A stretch of 45,418 nt of DNA, taken from CAZSRX01 sp964609675 [NCBI: uncultured Bacteroidota bacterium]. Its GTDB lineage: Bacteria; CLD3; SB21. The stretch is taken from contig CAZSRX010000031.1 in NCBI GenBank assembly GCA_964609675.1, positions 1 through 45,418 on the forward strand. Reading direction: 5' to 3'. This document shows, piece by piece, positions 15,761 through 24,118 of this stretch. The first letter of the stretch is position 1, and every line of letters begins with the position of its first letter. Both the position numbers and the translations under genes were made by a program. The notes beneath the pieces were generated by a model, which saw only the letters and a list, made by a program, of their open reading frames with translations, had not been told where the DNA came from and ran no database searches.

Positions 15761-16735
15761 TTGGCTGTAAAATTTGAGAAAGCGAAACCCCGGCATTTAT
15801 TTTTGAATGACCTGAATCAGATTCACTGGTACTGGCGGTTTGTGATTTTCATGGCTGTTTTTTTCGTGTTGTCCTACTTTATCCTGCAGACAATCCACCG
15901 CTATTTCCCGACACCCAAGGAAATCAGCCGGGAGAGAGACATTCTGATTCTTCTTCCTAATGCTGTAATGGCCGTGACGGTCGGGTTGATCAGCTGGGCC
16001 GCCCTTCGTTTTCTTGACCGCCGAAAATTCCAATCGATTGGACTGGCTTTTCATCCGGGCTGGAGGCATGAGCTTTTTTTCGGCCTGGTCGTCGGATCCC
16101 TGCTGCCGCTTTTCATCGGCGTCACGCTTTGGTTGAGCGGACAGATTTATTTTTCCTTCCGCCCGATGGGTTACGCGGAATCATGGACCGGCATTCTCAT
16201 CAGTCTGGGGGTGTGGATTTCACTGGTGACTTTTTACGAATTGGTTTTCCGGGGCTACCTGTTGCAAACGATTGCTGAAGGCGCCGGACGGTTTACGGCG
16301 ACTATTTTTATATCTGTATTTTACGGCTTCATCCTCGGAAGCGGCCATACCACCAGCATCCTGCCTGTAATTAATGTGGCGCTGGCCGGTTTTATGTACA
16401 CGATTATCTATTTCCGCACCCGTTCGCTCTGGCCGATGCTGGGGCTTCATTTCGGCTGGAATTTTGTTCAGAGTTATTTCCTCGGCTCCCGGGTGGAGGC
16501 GTATTTAAGTTCCAGTTCGATATATACCGTCACGGTTGACGGTCCCGACTGGCTGACCGGCGGCCATTTCGGAATGGACGGCGGCATCATCGGTACGATT
16601 TTTATACTTTTGTTTCTCTTATATACTTCACAGACGCGGCATCTCACAATGAACGCAGCCATGAAAAAAATCAAATTCGAAGCGCTGACGCAGTCGTTTA
16701 TCAAAAAACCAGAGAACGATGAGCGCCGGCAATAA
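15761..16735 (+). CDS. CPBP-family intramembrane protease-like protein
   Basis: This is a protein of about 324 residues with roughly eight membrane helices and the CPBP (Abi/Rce1-like) domain in its C-terminal half. The three family motifs are recognisable. Motif 1 reads YELVFRG (Glu160, Arg164), where the usual EExxFR pair has its first glutamate replaced by tyrosine. Motif 2 has its histidine in LGSGH. Motif 3 reads HFGWN. In Rce1-like enzymes the first glutamate is the catalytic one, so this copy may be inactive or a chaperone-like relative. I chose TTG 15761 because GGAG lies eight bases upstream. Longer in-frame starts would run into the preceding gene. It overlaps selA by 17 bases. Confidence 0.8.
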   Translation: MAVKFEKAKPRHLFLNDLNQIHWYWRFVIFMAVFFVLSYFILQTIHRYFPTPKEISRERDILILLPNAVMAVTVGLISWAALRFLDRRKFQSIGLAFHPGWRHELFFGLVVGSLLPLFIGVTLWLSGQIYFSFRPMGYAESWTGILISLGVWISLVTFYELVFRGYLLQTIAEGAGRFTATIFISVFYGFILGSGHTTSILPVINVALAGFMYTIIYFRTRSLWPMLGLHFGWNFVQSYFLGSRVEAYLSSSSIYTVTVDGPDWLTGGHFGMDGGIIGTIFILLFLLYTSQTRHLTMNAAMKKIKFEALTQSFIKKPENDERRQ

Positions 16736-18128
16736 AAGTATTTCCGATAATTTTTCTGAATTCCCTTCCGTCCGTGAATTGCTTTCGGAAGTACAGCAGA
16801 CGGGCCTTGCCCGGGAGATACTGGTTCGCATTATCCGCGAAGCGATACACAATGAAAAACAATCCCGCCGGAAGAAGACGGCGGCCGCTTTCCCGCGCGC
16901 CGTTATAAAAGAACGCTTGTTGCGAACCGTTTCCTCAGTTATCGGCCGCCTGACAACTCCCAGTCTGAAACGCGTAATCAACGGCACCGGTATTGTGCTG
17001 CACACCGGACTGGGCCGGGCCCCTCTTTCGGCCGCCGCGCGTGCTCACTTAGCGGATGTGACGGCGCATTACTCCTGCCTTGAAGTGGAATTGGAATCAG
17101 GCAACCGCGGTGAGCGACTCACGCACACGGACGCTCTGCTGCGCTACCTGACCGGCGCGGAGTCCTCTGCGGTCGTTAACAACAATGCCGCCGCGGTATT
17201 CCTCGCCCTGAACACGTTGGCCTCTGGAAAAGAAGCCGTCATTGCCCGCGGACAATTGATCGAAATCGGCGGATCCTTCCGATTACCGGAAATTATGGCC
17301 CAAAGCGGCGCCGTGATGCGGGAAGTCGGCACCACCAATAAAACCTATCTGCGCGATTACGAAAAGGCCATACGCCCGGCGACCGGCCTGCTGATGATCG
17401 CCCACACCAGCAATTACCGGGTAAAAGGATTTACCCATGAAACGCCTATGGAAGCAATCGCCGCGCTCGGACGGCGCCGGCGTATACCCGTATTGTATGA
17501 CCTTGGCGGCGGCGCGCTTGTAGATCTGCGCGCGAACAACCTGCCCGGGGAACCGCTGGTACCCGACGCCATCAGTAAAGGCGCGGATATTGTAACGTTC
17601 AGCGCGGATAAGATACTGGGCGGCCCGCAGGCCGGAATTATCATCGGAAAAAAGAAATATATCGACTGCATCCGTAAAAATCCGCTGATGCGCGTTCTGC
17701 GCTGCGATAAGATGATCCTGTCTGTTCTCGAAAGCACCTTGCGCAGCTATCTCTTTCCTGAATCGATCAGCCAAAACATACCGTCCCTGAAAATGCTTGG
17801 CGAGAATATCGCCGCGCTTCAAACCCGCGCAGAAAAAATCCTCACCAGAGTTAAAAAGGATAATTATAAAATACTAACTGTTATGGAAACGTTCGCTGAA
17901 GCCGGCAGCGGCACCATGCCGCTTGAGAAAATCCCCAGCCTCGCTTTGAAAATCGTGCATAAAGATAGAACGGCCTCACAGCTTGCCAAATGTCTGCGCG
18001 GAAATATCATCCCGATATTTGGATATATCAAAGAAAATACGTATTTTATTGATATGCGCACCATCCGGGATGATGAAATCGATTGGATTTCGGACGCATT
18101 AAACCGGTGCGAAACGCTGACTGAATAA
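16719..18128 (+). CDS. selA: L-seryl-tRNA(Sec) selenium transferase
   Basis: SelA converts seryl-tRNA(Sec) to selenocysteinyl-tRNA(Sec) with selenophosphate, using pyridoxal phosphate. The 469-residue protein keeps the full family layout: an N-terminal helical domain (1-80), then NGTGIVLHTGLGRAPLS, the VVNNNAAAVFLAL segment, EIGGSFRLP, and the PLP-lysine region FSADKILGGPQAG with Lys298. Its presence implies that the organism makes selenoproteins. selB, selC and selD are not in this window, and I saw no selenoprotein reading through TGA here. It overlaps the CPBP gene by 17 bases and is followed after 28 bases by a lipoprotein gene. Confidence 0.95.
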   Translation: MSAGNKSISDNFSEFPSVRELLSEVQQTGLAREILVRIIREAIHNEKQSRRKKTAAAFPRAVIKERLLRTVSSVIGRLTTPSLKRVINGTGIVLHTGLGRAPLSAAARAHLADVTAHYSCLEVELESGNRGERLTHTDALLRYLTGAESSAVVNNNAAAVFLALNTLASGKEAVIARGQLIEIGGSFRLPEIMAQSGAVMREVGTTNKTYLRDYEKAIRPATGLLMIAHTSNYRVKGFTHETPMEAIAALGRRRRIPVLYDLGGGALVDLRANNLPGEPLVPDAISKGADIVTFSADKILGGPQAGIIIGKKKYIDCIRKNPLMRVLRCDKMILSVLESTLRSYLFPESISQNIPSLKMLGENIAALQTRAEKILTRVKKDNYKILTVMETFAEAGSGTMPLEKIPSLALKIVHKDRTASQLAKCLRGNIIPIFGYIKENTYFIDMRTIRDDEIDWISDALNRCETLTE

Positions 18129-18156
18129 TCATCATTAATTAAACACGGAGGCCTAT

Positions 18157-18732
18157 ATGAAATCATTAACCTTATTCTTGCTGATCATGGGGCTCATTGT
18201 CTACGGATGCACATCGTCAGCCCAAACCTCGAAAAAGGAATCAAAAAAGAACTCCAAAAAAGAAATGAAAAAAGAGGAAGAAAAAAAAGTTAAAGAAGAA
18301 GAACTTAAAAAAGCCGAAGAACAAAGGCAGGCCAAGCTGGAGGAGGAAAAACGGGTTAAGGAAGAATTAGAAAAGAAAAGAGAAGAATCGGAAAAGCAAA
18401 AAGAAGAATTGCGCAGGGTACAGGAAAATCTGAAAAAAATGGGACTGGCTGCCCTTCATGTGGAATTTACTAAAGAAAATACGGTTTTAAAGTATACCAG
18501 CGGTCAAACCCTAACGCTTGGCGCTGGGGTTAAAGATCAGGTCATACTGGACAAACTCAATGATCTGCTTCAGAAAGCCCGTGAAAAGGAAAGCAAAACC
18601 GAGCGCGCCGGCGGCTGGTGTTACGGCGGTTATGAAGCGTGTCATGACGGAAAACTCTATATTTATGTAAACACCATGATAGGTACCAACTGCACCGGCG
18701 AATGGTACGGAACCAATGCCGAATGTAAATAA
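18157..18732 (+). CDS. Coiled-coil lipoprotein with a four-cysteine C-terminus
   Basis: This 191-residue protein begins with a lipoprotein signal peptide ending in VYGC (Cys18). A highly charged Lys/Glu-rich segment, about residues 25-95, is predicted to be a long coiled coil or helical stalk. After residue 100 comes a small globular part. The final 40 residues contain four cysteines and several Gly, Tyr and Trp residues (GGWCYGGYEAC... and NCTGEW...), which suggests disulfides in an exported domain. I do not recognise a family. GGAGG sits eight bases before the ATG. The Lys/Glu-rich part is low-complexity, so similarity there means little. Confidence 0.75.
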   Translation: MKSLTLFLLIMGLIVYGCTSSAQTSKKESKKNSKKEMKKEEEKKVKEEELKKAEEQRQAKLEEEKRVKEELEKKREESEKQKEELRRVQENLKKMGLAALHVEFTKENTVLKYTSGQTLTLGAGVKDQVILDKLNDLLQKAREKESKTERAGGWCYGGYEACHDGKLYIYVNTMIGTNCTGEWYGTNAECK

Positions 18733-18759
18733 TACATTGCAATCCCAACAGGAACGCTT

Positions 18760-19080
18760 ATGGACGAACTTACATCCAAAATCTTTAACCTCCAAGGTAT
18801 GACCGATTATCAGGACGGCGCGGTGGTAAGCCGTACCATTATCAAGAAAGCCACGGGAACCGTGACGGTATTCGCCTTTGACAAGGGTCAGGCTTTGAGC
18901 GAACATACCGCGCCGTTTGACGCTATGGTCCAAATACTGGACGGCCGCGCCGAAATCCTTATAGGCGGGCATTCATTCAGTTTAAAAACCGGTGAAATGA
19001 TTATCATGCCGGCCAATGTGCCGCATGCTGTCAAGGCGGAAAGCCGGTTCAAAATGATGCTGGTGATGATTAAATCCTGA
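18760..19080 (+). CDS. Small cupin-domain protein
   Basis: This 106-residue protein is a single cupin beta-barrel. The first half holds the pattern G--LSEHTAPFDA and the second half shows G----L-TGEMIIMPANVPHAV, the usual second cupin motif. The metal-ligand set is partly conserved: one His in the first motif and His near residue 93. Such small cupins bind metals or small molecules, and many have no known reaction. Its stop codon is one base before the start of the 2-oxoglutarate dehydrogenase gene, so the two are very likely co-translated. A regulatory or protective role for that enzyme is only inference. Confidence 0.85.
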   Translation: MDELTSKIFNLQGMTDYQDGAVVSRTIIKKATGTVTVFAFDKGQALSEHTAPFDAMVQILDGRAEILIGGHSFSLKTGEMIIMPANVPHAVKAESRFKMMLVMIKS

Positions 19081-19081
19081 T

Positions 19082-22000
19082 ATGAAACTCACCCAGCAAC
19101 AAATCGCGGCCATTAATCAATTCGGCGTTAACGCATGGTACGTACGGGAACTGATTGAATCAGGCGATTTGCTATCAAACGATATTCCGGAAAGCTGGAA
19201 AGCCTTATGGCGTGATTGGGGATTGGATGTGGCTGATTTGAAAAATACAACAGCTAGCCATCCCATCATCACGCAAACAGCCGGACCCACGCCAACGGGC
19301 GTAACCGATCAATACATCCCCATTCAGGGCGGCGCGCTTAAGATTGCCGAAAACATGCAGGAAAGCCTTGCCGTTCCGGTTGCCACATCCCACCGAACGG
19401 TTCCCGTTAAACTGCTGGAAGAAAACCGGCGACGCATCAATCAATATCTGAAAAAAGAGTCTATTAAAGTATCATATACACACCTGCTCGCGTGGGCTGT
19501 GGTCCGGGCTTTAAAAAAACATCCCGTGATGAATGGGGCCTACGCCGTCAAAGATCATCAGCCGCATTGGATCAAACGAGGCGCCGTTCATCTCGGAATC
19601 GCGGTGGATATCGAACGTAAAGACGGCAGCCGCTCGCTGATTGTGCCGAACATCAAGAACGCCGATACCATGGATTTCCGCCGTTTTATACTGGCCTATC
19701 AAGCGATTGTCGCGAAGACCCGTTCCGGAAAGATTGAACCGGCTGATTTTACCGGCACAACCATATCCCTGACCAATCCCGGCGGATTGGGCACCGTAAC
19801 GTCCAATCCACGGCTGATGGTCGGCCAGGGCGCTATCATTGCCGCAGGCGCTGTCGGATATCCGGCTGAATTTCACGGCATGGCCGAAGAAACCTTGTCG
19901 GCCCTAGGCATCAGTAAAGTCGTGAACCTTACCAGCACCTATGACCATCGCATCATACAGGGCGCCGAATCCGGGGCATTTCTTAAAACCATCCACGAAC
20001 AGCTGACCGGCGAGCACGGATTTTACGAAACCATTTTCCGCGATCTGGGAATCCCCGCTAAACCGCTGGCCTGGCAGCAGGATACGCCGGTTTTGACGTT
20101 TTCAAACATTTCGGACAGCACGCATCTGCAAAAGCAGATACGAATTCCCGAACTGATTAACATGTACCGTGTCCGCGGACATCATCTGGCGGATCTGGAT
20201 CCGCTGGCCGTGGTGGCGCATGATCATCCCGAACTGGATCCGGGACGTTACGGTTTTACCCTCTGGGATTACGACCGCGTATTTCTGACCGGCGGACTTG
20301 CCGGCAAAAACCAAGCGACGCTTCGGGAAATCCTGGATATTCTCACCGAAACGTATGCGGAAAAAATCGGCGTGGAATTCCGGCACATTCAGTCACCCGA
20401 AGAAAAAGAATGGCTTCAAAACCGCATGGAATCGGCGCGTAATAAACCGGCATGGGATGCGGCAACCAAACAGCGCATACTGCAACAACTGATTATCGCC
20501 GAAGCGTTTGAAAAATTTATCCACACCAAGTTTGTCGGTCATAAGCGTTTTTCACTTGAAGGATCCGATACCCTGATACCGCTTCTGGATTACTTATTAC
20601 ATATTGCCGCAGAAGCGGAGGTTAAGGAAGTCGTGTTCGGCATGGCGCATCGCGGACGCCTTAATGTCCTCGCAAACATCATCGGCAAATGGTACGCTAA
20701 GATTTTCTCGGAATTTGAAGGCAACATGGATCCCGACTCTATTCAGGGGTCCGGCGACGTCAAATATCATCTCGGTGCCACCGGCGTATTTAATACACGT
20801 AACGGCCAAGCTGTCCAGGTTTCTATCGCGCCCAATCCCAGCCATCTGGAATGGGTCAACGCTGTCGTGGAAGGTATAGTCCGCGCCAAACAGTCCCGTA
20901 AACCTGCAGCGGTTCTTAACAAATCGTACATGGCCTTGCTGATTCACGGCGACGCCGCGTTTGCCGGTCAGGGCGTGGTCGCTGAAACGCTGAACCTCTC
21001 TCAACTGAAAGGCTACCGGACGCGCGGCACGTTCCATATTATTCTGAACAACCAGATTGGTTTCACCACCCTGCCCGAAGAAGCCCGTTCTTCGCCTTAT
21101 GCCACCGATGTCGCGCGGATGATTCAGGCGCCGATTTTCCACGTCAACGGCGACGACCCTGAAGCCGCCCTCTGGGTGGCGCAGCTCGCGTTTGAGTTCC
21201 GCCAGCGCTTTGAAAAAGACGTGGTCGTCGATCTTATCGGATACCGCCGCCACGGCCATAACGAAAGCGATGAACCGGGTTATACCCAGCCGCTGATGTA
21301 CCGGAAAATCCGCAGCCACCCCACCGTCAAAACCATTTATGCGGAACGGCTCATTCAGGAAAAACTATTACCGCCGGAACAAATAACCGAATTTGAAAAC
21401 GGCGTTTATCAATGTCTCAACGAATCCTTAGATGCCGCTAAAGCCGGCGCCGTTAAATATGAACCTGATGTGCCGCTCGCCGTGCCCGTTGATGCCCTTA
21501 GACATCCGGATAAGGAATGCAAAACCTGCGTCACCGCCGATACCCTTCTGAAACTTATCGACGACCTCACTAAAGTTCCCGATACATTCCGGATTCATCC
21601 CAAACTGCAAACGTTCCTCGATGTCCGTCGTCAGACGATGGCTACAAGAACCGGCATCGACTGGGCCTTTGCCGAATCCCTGGCATTCGGTTCGCTGCTC
21701 CTCGAGGGCGTTCCTGTCCGGCTCAGCGGGGAAGACTCCCGGCGCGGCACATTCAGCCAGCGACATCTGGCGCTCACCGATATTGAAACGGAAGCAGAGT
21801 TTGTCCCATTGAACGCGATCCCCGGCGCCGGAGCTAAAATCGAAGCGATCGACAGCATGTTATCGGAAGCCGCGGTGCTGGGATTCGAGTACGGCTACAG
21901 CCTTGCCGACCCGCTGGCGCTGGTTTTATGGGAAGCGCAATTCGGCGACTTCGTCAACGTGGCACAGCCGGTAATTGATAATTTTATAGCCAGCGCACGC

Positions 22001-22678
22001 TCCAAGTGGCAGTTAAACTGCCATCTCGTGTTGCTGCTCCCCCACGGCCTGGAGGGTCAGGGCGCGGAGCATTCCAGCGCGCGGCTGGAACGCTTCCTGC
22101 AATTAGCCGCCGAAGATAATATCTATGTATGCAATCTCACCACACCCGCTCAGTATTTTCATGTTTTGCGTCGGCAGATTTACGGCGGCAAGCCCAGACC
22201 GCTGATTCTCATGACGCCCAAAAGCCTGCTGCGCCTACCTGAGGCCCGCTCAGACCTGAACGCGTTTACTGACGACCGCTTTCATGAAGTACTTGACGAT
22301 GAGTGGCCCGACAAACATCACATCCGACGCCTTGTCTTCTGCAGCGGGAAAATTTATTACGAACTGAAATCCCATCGCGAAAAAAACCGGCTTTCGCATA
22401 CAGCCATCATCCGGTTGGAACAATTGTACCCGTTCCCATCCGAAGCGGTGGCCGGTATCCTAAAATCCTATCCGGCGAATACCGACATTTACTGGGTCCA
22501 GGAAGAACCAAAAAACATGGGAGCGTGGCGATTTATTCAGCCGCTCATTAACCCGCTTCTTACATTCGGACAGACCCTTTTCTATGTCGGCCGGGATGAA
22601 AGCGCGGCTCCGGCCGAAGGCTCATTCAAAATTTTCCGCATCGAACAAGACCGGATTATCAGGGAAGCCTTTTCATAA
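19082..22678 (+). CDS. kgd: Multifunctional 2-oxoglutarate dehydrogenase (fused E2 catalytic and E1 domains)
   Basis: This 1198-residue enzyme resembles the actinobacterial OdhA/Kgd type. A short SucA-like N-terminal segment (about 1-50) is followed by an E2 succinyltransferase catalytic domain (about 80-310) with the active-site motif TYDHRIIQGAESG (His289). A complete thiamine-diphosphate E1 domain occupies about residues 340-1198. The E1 part shows MAHRGRLNVLAN, the TPP-binding region GDAAFAGQGV...LNNQIGFTT (from about residue 622) and YRRHGHNESDEP. No lipoyl domain is present, so a lipoylated E2 and an E3 must be supplied by other genes. It catalyses oxidative decarboxylation of 2-oxoglutarate in the TCA cycle. 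It directly follows the cupin gene. Confidence 0.95.
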   Translation: MKLTQQQIAAINQFGVNAWYVRELIESGDLLSNDIPESWKALWRDWGLDVADLKNTTASHPIITQTAGPTPTGVTDQYIPIQGGALKIAENMQESLAVPVATSHRTVPVKLLEENRRRINQYLKKESIKVSYTHLLAWAVVRALKKHPVMNGAYAVKDHQPHWIKRGAVHLGIAVDIERKDGSRSLIVPNIKNADTMDFRRFILAYQAIVAKTRSGKIEPADFTGTTISLTNPGGLGTVTSNPRLMVGQGAIIAAGAVGYPAEFHGMAEETLSALGISKVVNLTSTYDHRIIQGAESGAFLKTIHEQLTGEHGFYETIFRDLGIPAKPLAWQQDTPVLTFSNISDSTHLQKQIRIPELINMYRVRGHHLADLDPLAVVAHDHPELDPGRYGFTLWDYDRVFLTGGLAGKNQATLREILDILTETYAEKIGVEFRHIQSPEEKEWLQNRMESARNKPAWDAATKQRILQQLIIAEAFEKFIHTKFVGHKRFSLEGSDTLIPLLDYLLHIAAEAEVKEVVFGMAHRGRLNVLANIIGKWYAKIFSEFEGNMDPDSIQGSGDVKYHLGATGVFNTRNGQAVQVSIAPNPSHLEWVNAVVEGIVRAKQSRKPAAVLNKSYMALLIHGDAAFAGQGVVAETLNLSQLKGYRTRGTFHIILNNQIGFTTLPEEARSSPYATDVARMIQAPIFHVNGDDPEAALWVAQLAFEFRQRFEKDVVVDLIGYRRHGHNESDEPGYTQPLMYRKIRSHPTVKTIYAERLIQEKLLPPEQITEFENGVYQCLNESLDAAKAGAVKYEPDVPLAVPVDALRHPDKECKTCVTADTLLKLIDDLTKVPDTFRIHPKLQTFLDVRRQTMATRTGIDWAFAESLAFGSLLLEGVPVRLSGEDSRRGTFSQRHLALTDIETEAEFVPLNAIPGAGAKIEAIDSMLSEAAVLGFEYGYSLADPLALVLWEAQFGDFVNVAQPVIDNFIASARSKWQLNCHLVLLLPHGLEGQGAEHSSARLERFLQLAAEDNIYVCNLTTPAQYFHVLRRQIYGGKPRPLILMTPKSLLRLPEARSDLNAFTDDRFHEVLDDEWPDKHHIRRLVFCSGKIYYELKSHREKNRLSHTAIIRLEQLYPFPSEAVAGILKSYPANTDIYWVQEEPKNMGAWRFIQPLINPLLTFGQTLFYVGRDESAAPAEGSFKIFRIEQDRIIREAFS

Positions 22679-22792
22679 AAAAGCCTATCCCATTAAAAAA
22701 TTAATTTTTTTCTTGATTCTCGCCGGCCGTTTCAATAAGCTGTTGTCTACAACTCATCTTTTTTTAATTTTTAACATTGCAGGGAGGGTATT

Positions 22793-23218
22793 ATGAAGAA
22801 GTGGTTCTTTTTTTCAGGAAGCATTGCCTTTGCATTGTTTCTATTCGTAAGTTGTAGTGATGAGAAAGATAAATCGCAACATTTATGTTTCTACAACGGT
22901 TCCGGACAAACGGCCCAGGGCATTGCATGGCGCCCGGCCGGTACTTCCACATGGAGCTACAGCCATTTTGATAATCCTATTTACAACGGTGATGGCTTTG
23001 ACTATGAAGAGGGAAAATTTAATGAACATGTGGATGCGGGTAACTATGATATTATGATTTTTAACACCAGTATCGTCCGGATCCGGCAATGGAATAATTT
23101 CTACTTCAACGGCAAAGCGATGGGCATTCAATGTACCAACAACACTTCGACCTCTATCATTGGTGCGGTAGATAAAGACTGTAATCCTACCGGAGCAACA
23201 TACACCGCGGATTTATAA
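22793..23218 (+). CDS. Small secreted lipoprotein, unknown function
   Basis: This 141-residue protein has a lipoprotein signal peptide ending FVSC (Cys21). The mature part is rich in Asn, Tyr, Trp and Phe, with three further cysteines, and looks like a small beta-rich exported domain. I do not recognise a family. An AGGGAGGG ribosome-binding site precedes the ATG. It sits alone between the 2-oxoglutarate dehydrogenase gene, 114 bases upstream, and a strong terminator, so it may be its own short transcript or the tail of the upstream one. Confidence 0.75.
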   Translation: MKKWFFFSGSIAFALFLFVSCSDEKDKSQHLCFYNGSGQTAQGIAWRPAGTSTWSYSHFDNPIYNGDGFDYEEGKFNEHVDAGNYDIMIFNTSIVRIRQWNNFYFNGKAMGIQCTNNTSTSIIGAVDKDCNPTGATYTADL

Positions 23219-23244
23219 TAGTTGACATTTTTTAATGAAACCAT

Positions 23245-23279
23245 AAACCGTACGCAAACACCATGCGTACGGTTTTTTT
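23245..23279 (+). terminator. Rho-independent terminator after the small lipoprotein gene
   Basis: A perfect 12-bp stem (23245-23256 with 23264-23275) encloses a 7-nt loop and is followed by a T-run to 23279. It ends the long plus-strand block that starts at coaE. Confidence 0.92.
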
Positions 23280-23346
23280 ATTTCCCGATCAGTACAAACG
23301 GTGACCAGTAATACGGCGAGGCGAGTGGTTTTTCATACTCCCGAAT

Positions 23347-23427
23347 TCAAACCTTCTGGGTTTGATTGGGTAAAAATTAATTTGCATCATTTCGGGTTCA
23401 CGATTAATCTTCACGGTGAACCCTGAA
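23347..23427. repeat. Two further stem-loops between convergent genes
   Basis: The first stem pairs 23347-23353 with 23359-23365 (7 bp, 5-nt loop). The second pairs 23394-23401 with 23416-23423 (8 bp), extended by three more pairs after a bulge. They lie between the convergent lipoprotein and thioesterase genes. The second is followed by GGTTTTT on the plus strand, so it could be a back-up terminator. No good T-run exists on the minus strand. Confidence 0.45.
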
Positions 23428-23440
23428 GGTTTTTCGTGAA

Positions 23441-23908
23441 TTATTTTTTTCTTCTTTCTTTCGCCGAAGTCTGATACAGCCTGGCCTCGTCGAAATCCCT
23501 CCGTTCTTCTTCCGTTTCCGTCAGCAGTTCGGGAACTTCCATCGGCTTGCCGTTGGTGTCCAGAGATACCATATTAAAATACCCGCGGGCGCACGGCCGG
23601 CTTTCTCCGGTCAGGTGATCATGAACAAAGCACGCGACTTTAACCATCAGTGAAGATCGGCCCGTAAACACGACCTTAGCCTGCGTTTCCAGACGGTTTC
23701 CGGACTTAACCGGCGCGATAAAATCAACGGCTTCAATCGAAACGGTTGTGATCGCGGTGCGGCAGTACATCGAACCGGCCACCGCGGCCATCATGTCCAT
23801 GATTTCCAGTATCTTGCCGCCGAACATCGCGCCGTGCGTGTTTACAAGGTTTGGAAAAACAATCTGCCAGTGCGTGTGAACGATGGATTTTCGGGGAATT
23901 GGTTTCAT
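23441..23908 (-). CDS. Acyl-CoA thioesterase (hotdog fold)
   Basis: This 155-residue single-hotdog protein hydrolyses acyl-CoA to free acid and CoA. The family pattern is clear: NLVNTHGAMFGGKILEIMDMMAAVAG in the first half and SIEAVDFIAPVKSGNRLE in the second. That places it in the YciA/BFIT-type acyl-CoA thioesterases. The catalytic acidic residue falls in the MDMMA segment. The C-terminal 30 residues are charged and probably flexible. It is monocistronic, with 210 non-coding bases between it and tldD upstream. The preferred acyl chain cannot be told from sequence. Confidence 0.9.
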   Translation of the reverse strand: MKPIPRKSIVHTHWQIVFPNLVNTHGAMFGGKILEIMDMMAAVAGSMYCRTAITTVSIEAVDFIAPVKSGNRLETQAKVVFTGRSSLMVKVACFVHDHLTGESRPCARGYFNMVSLDTNGKPMEVPELLTETEEERRDFDEARLYQTSAKERRKK

Positions 23909-24118
23909 AATGGTTTTATCCGGTGTTAATTGATATGTATGTGAAACACGTTAACTCATTGTTTGTTGCGCCCGCTGGCATTCCCCGGCACATTGGGTAT
24001 ATCCCGAATCGGCTTTAAAGGAGTTATTATTTAATATTTGTCTTTTGCGCCTCCGAATAACAGCGGGGATGCGTTTGGTTAAATATAACATAAAACGGAT
24101 AGATAAGTATCAGTTTTT

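Noticed and set aside
20597-21319. 240-codon minus-strand frame inside the 2-oxoglutarate dehydrogenase gene
   Set aside because: Antisense shadow of a fully conserved E1 domain with no start signal.
23909-24118. Possible small gene or RNA between the thioesterase and tldD
   Set aside because: An isolated AAAGGAG is followed by stops within a few codons, and no stable conserved-looking structure or tRNA-like signal is seen.
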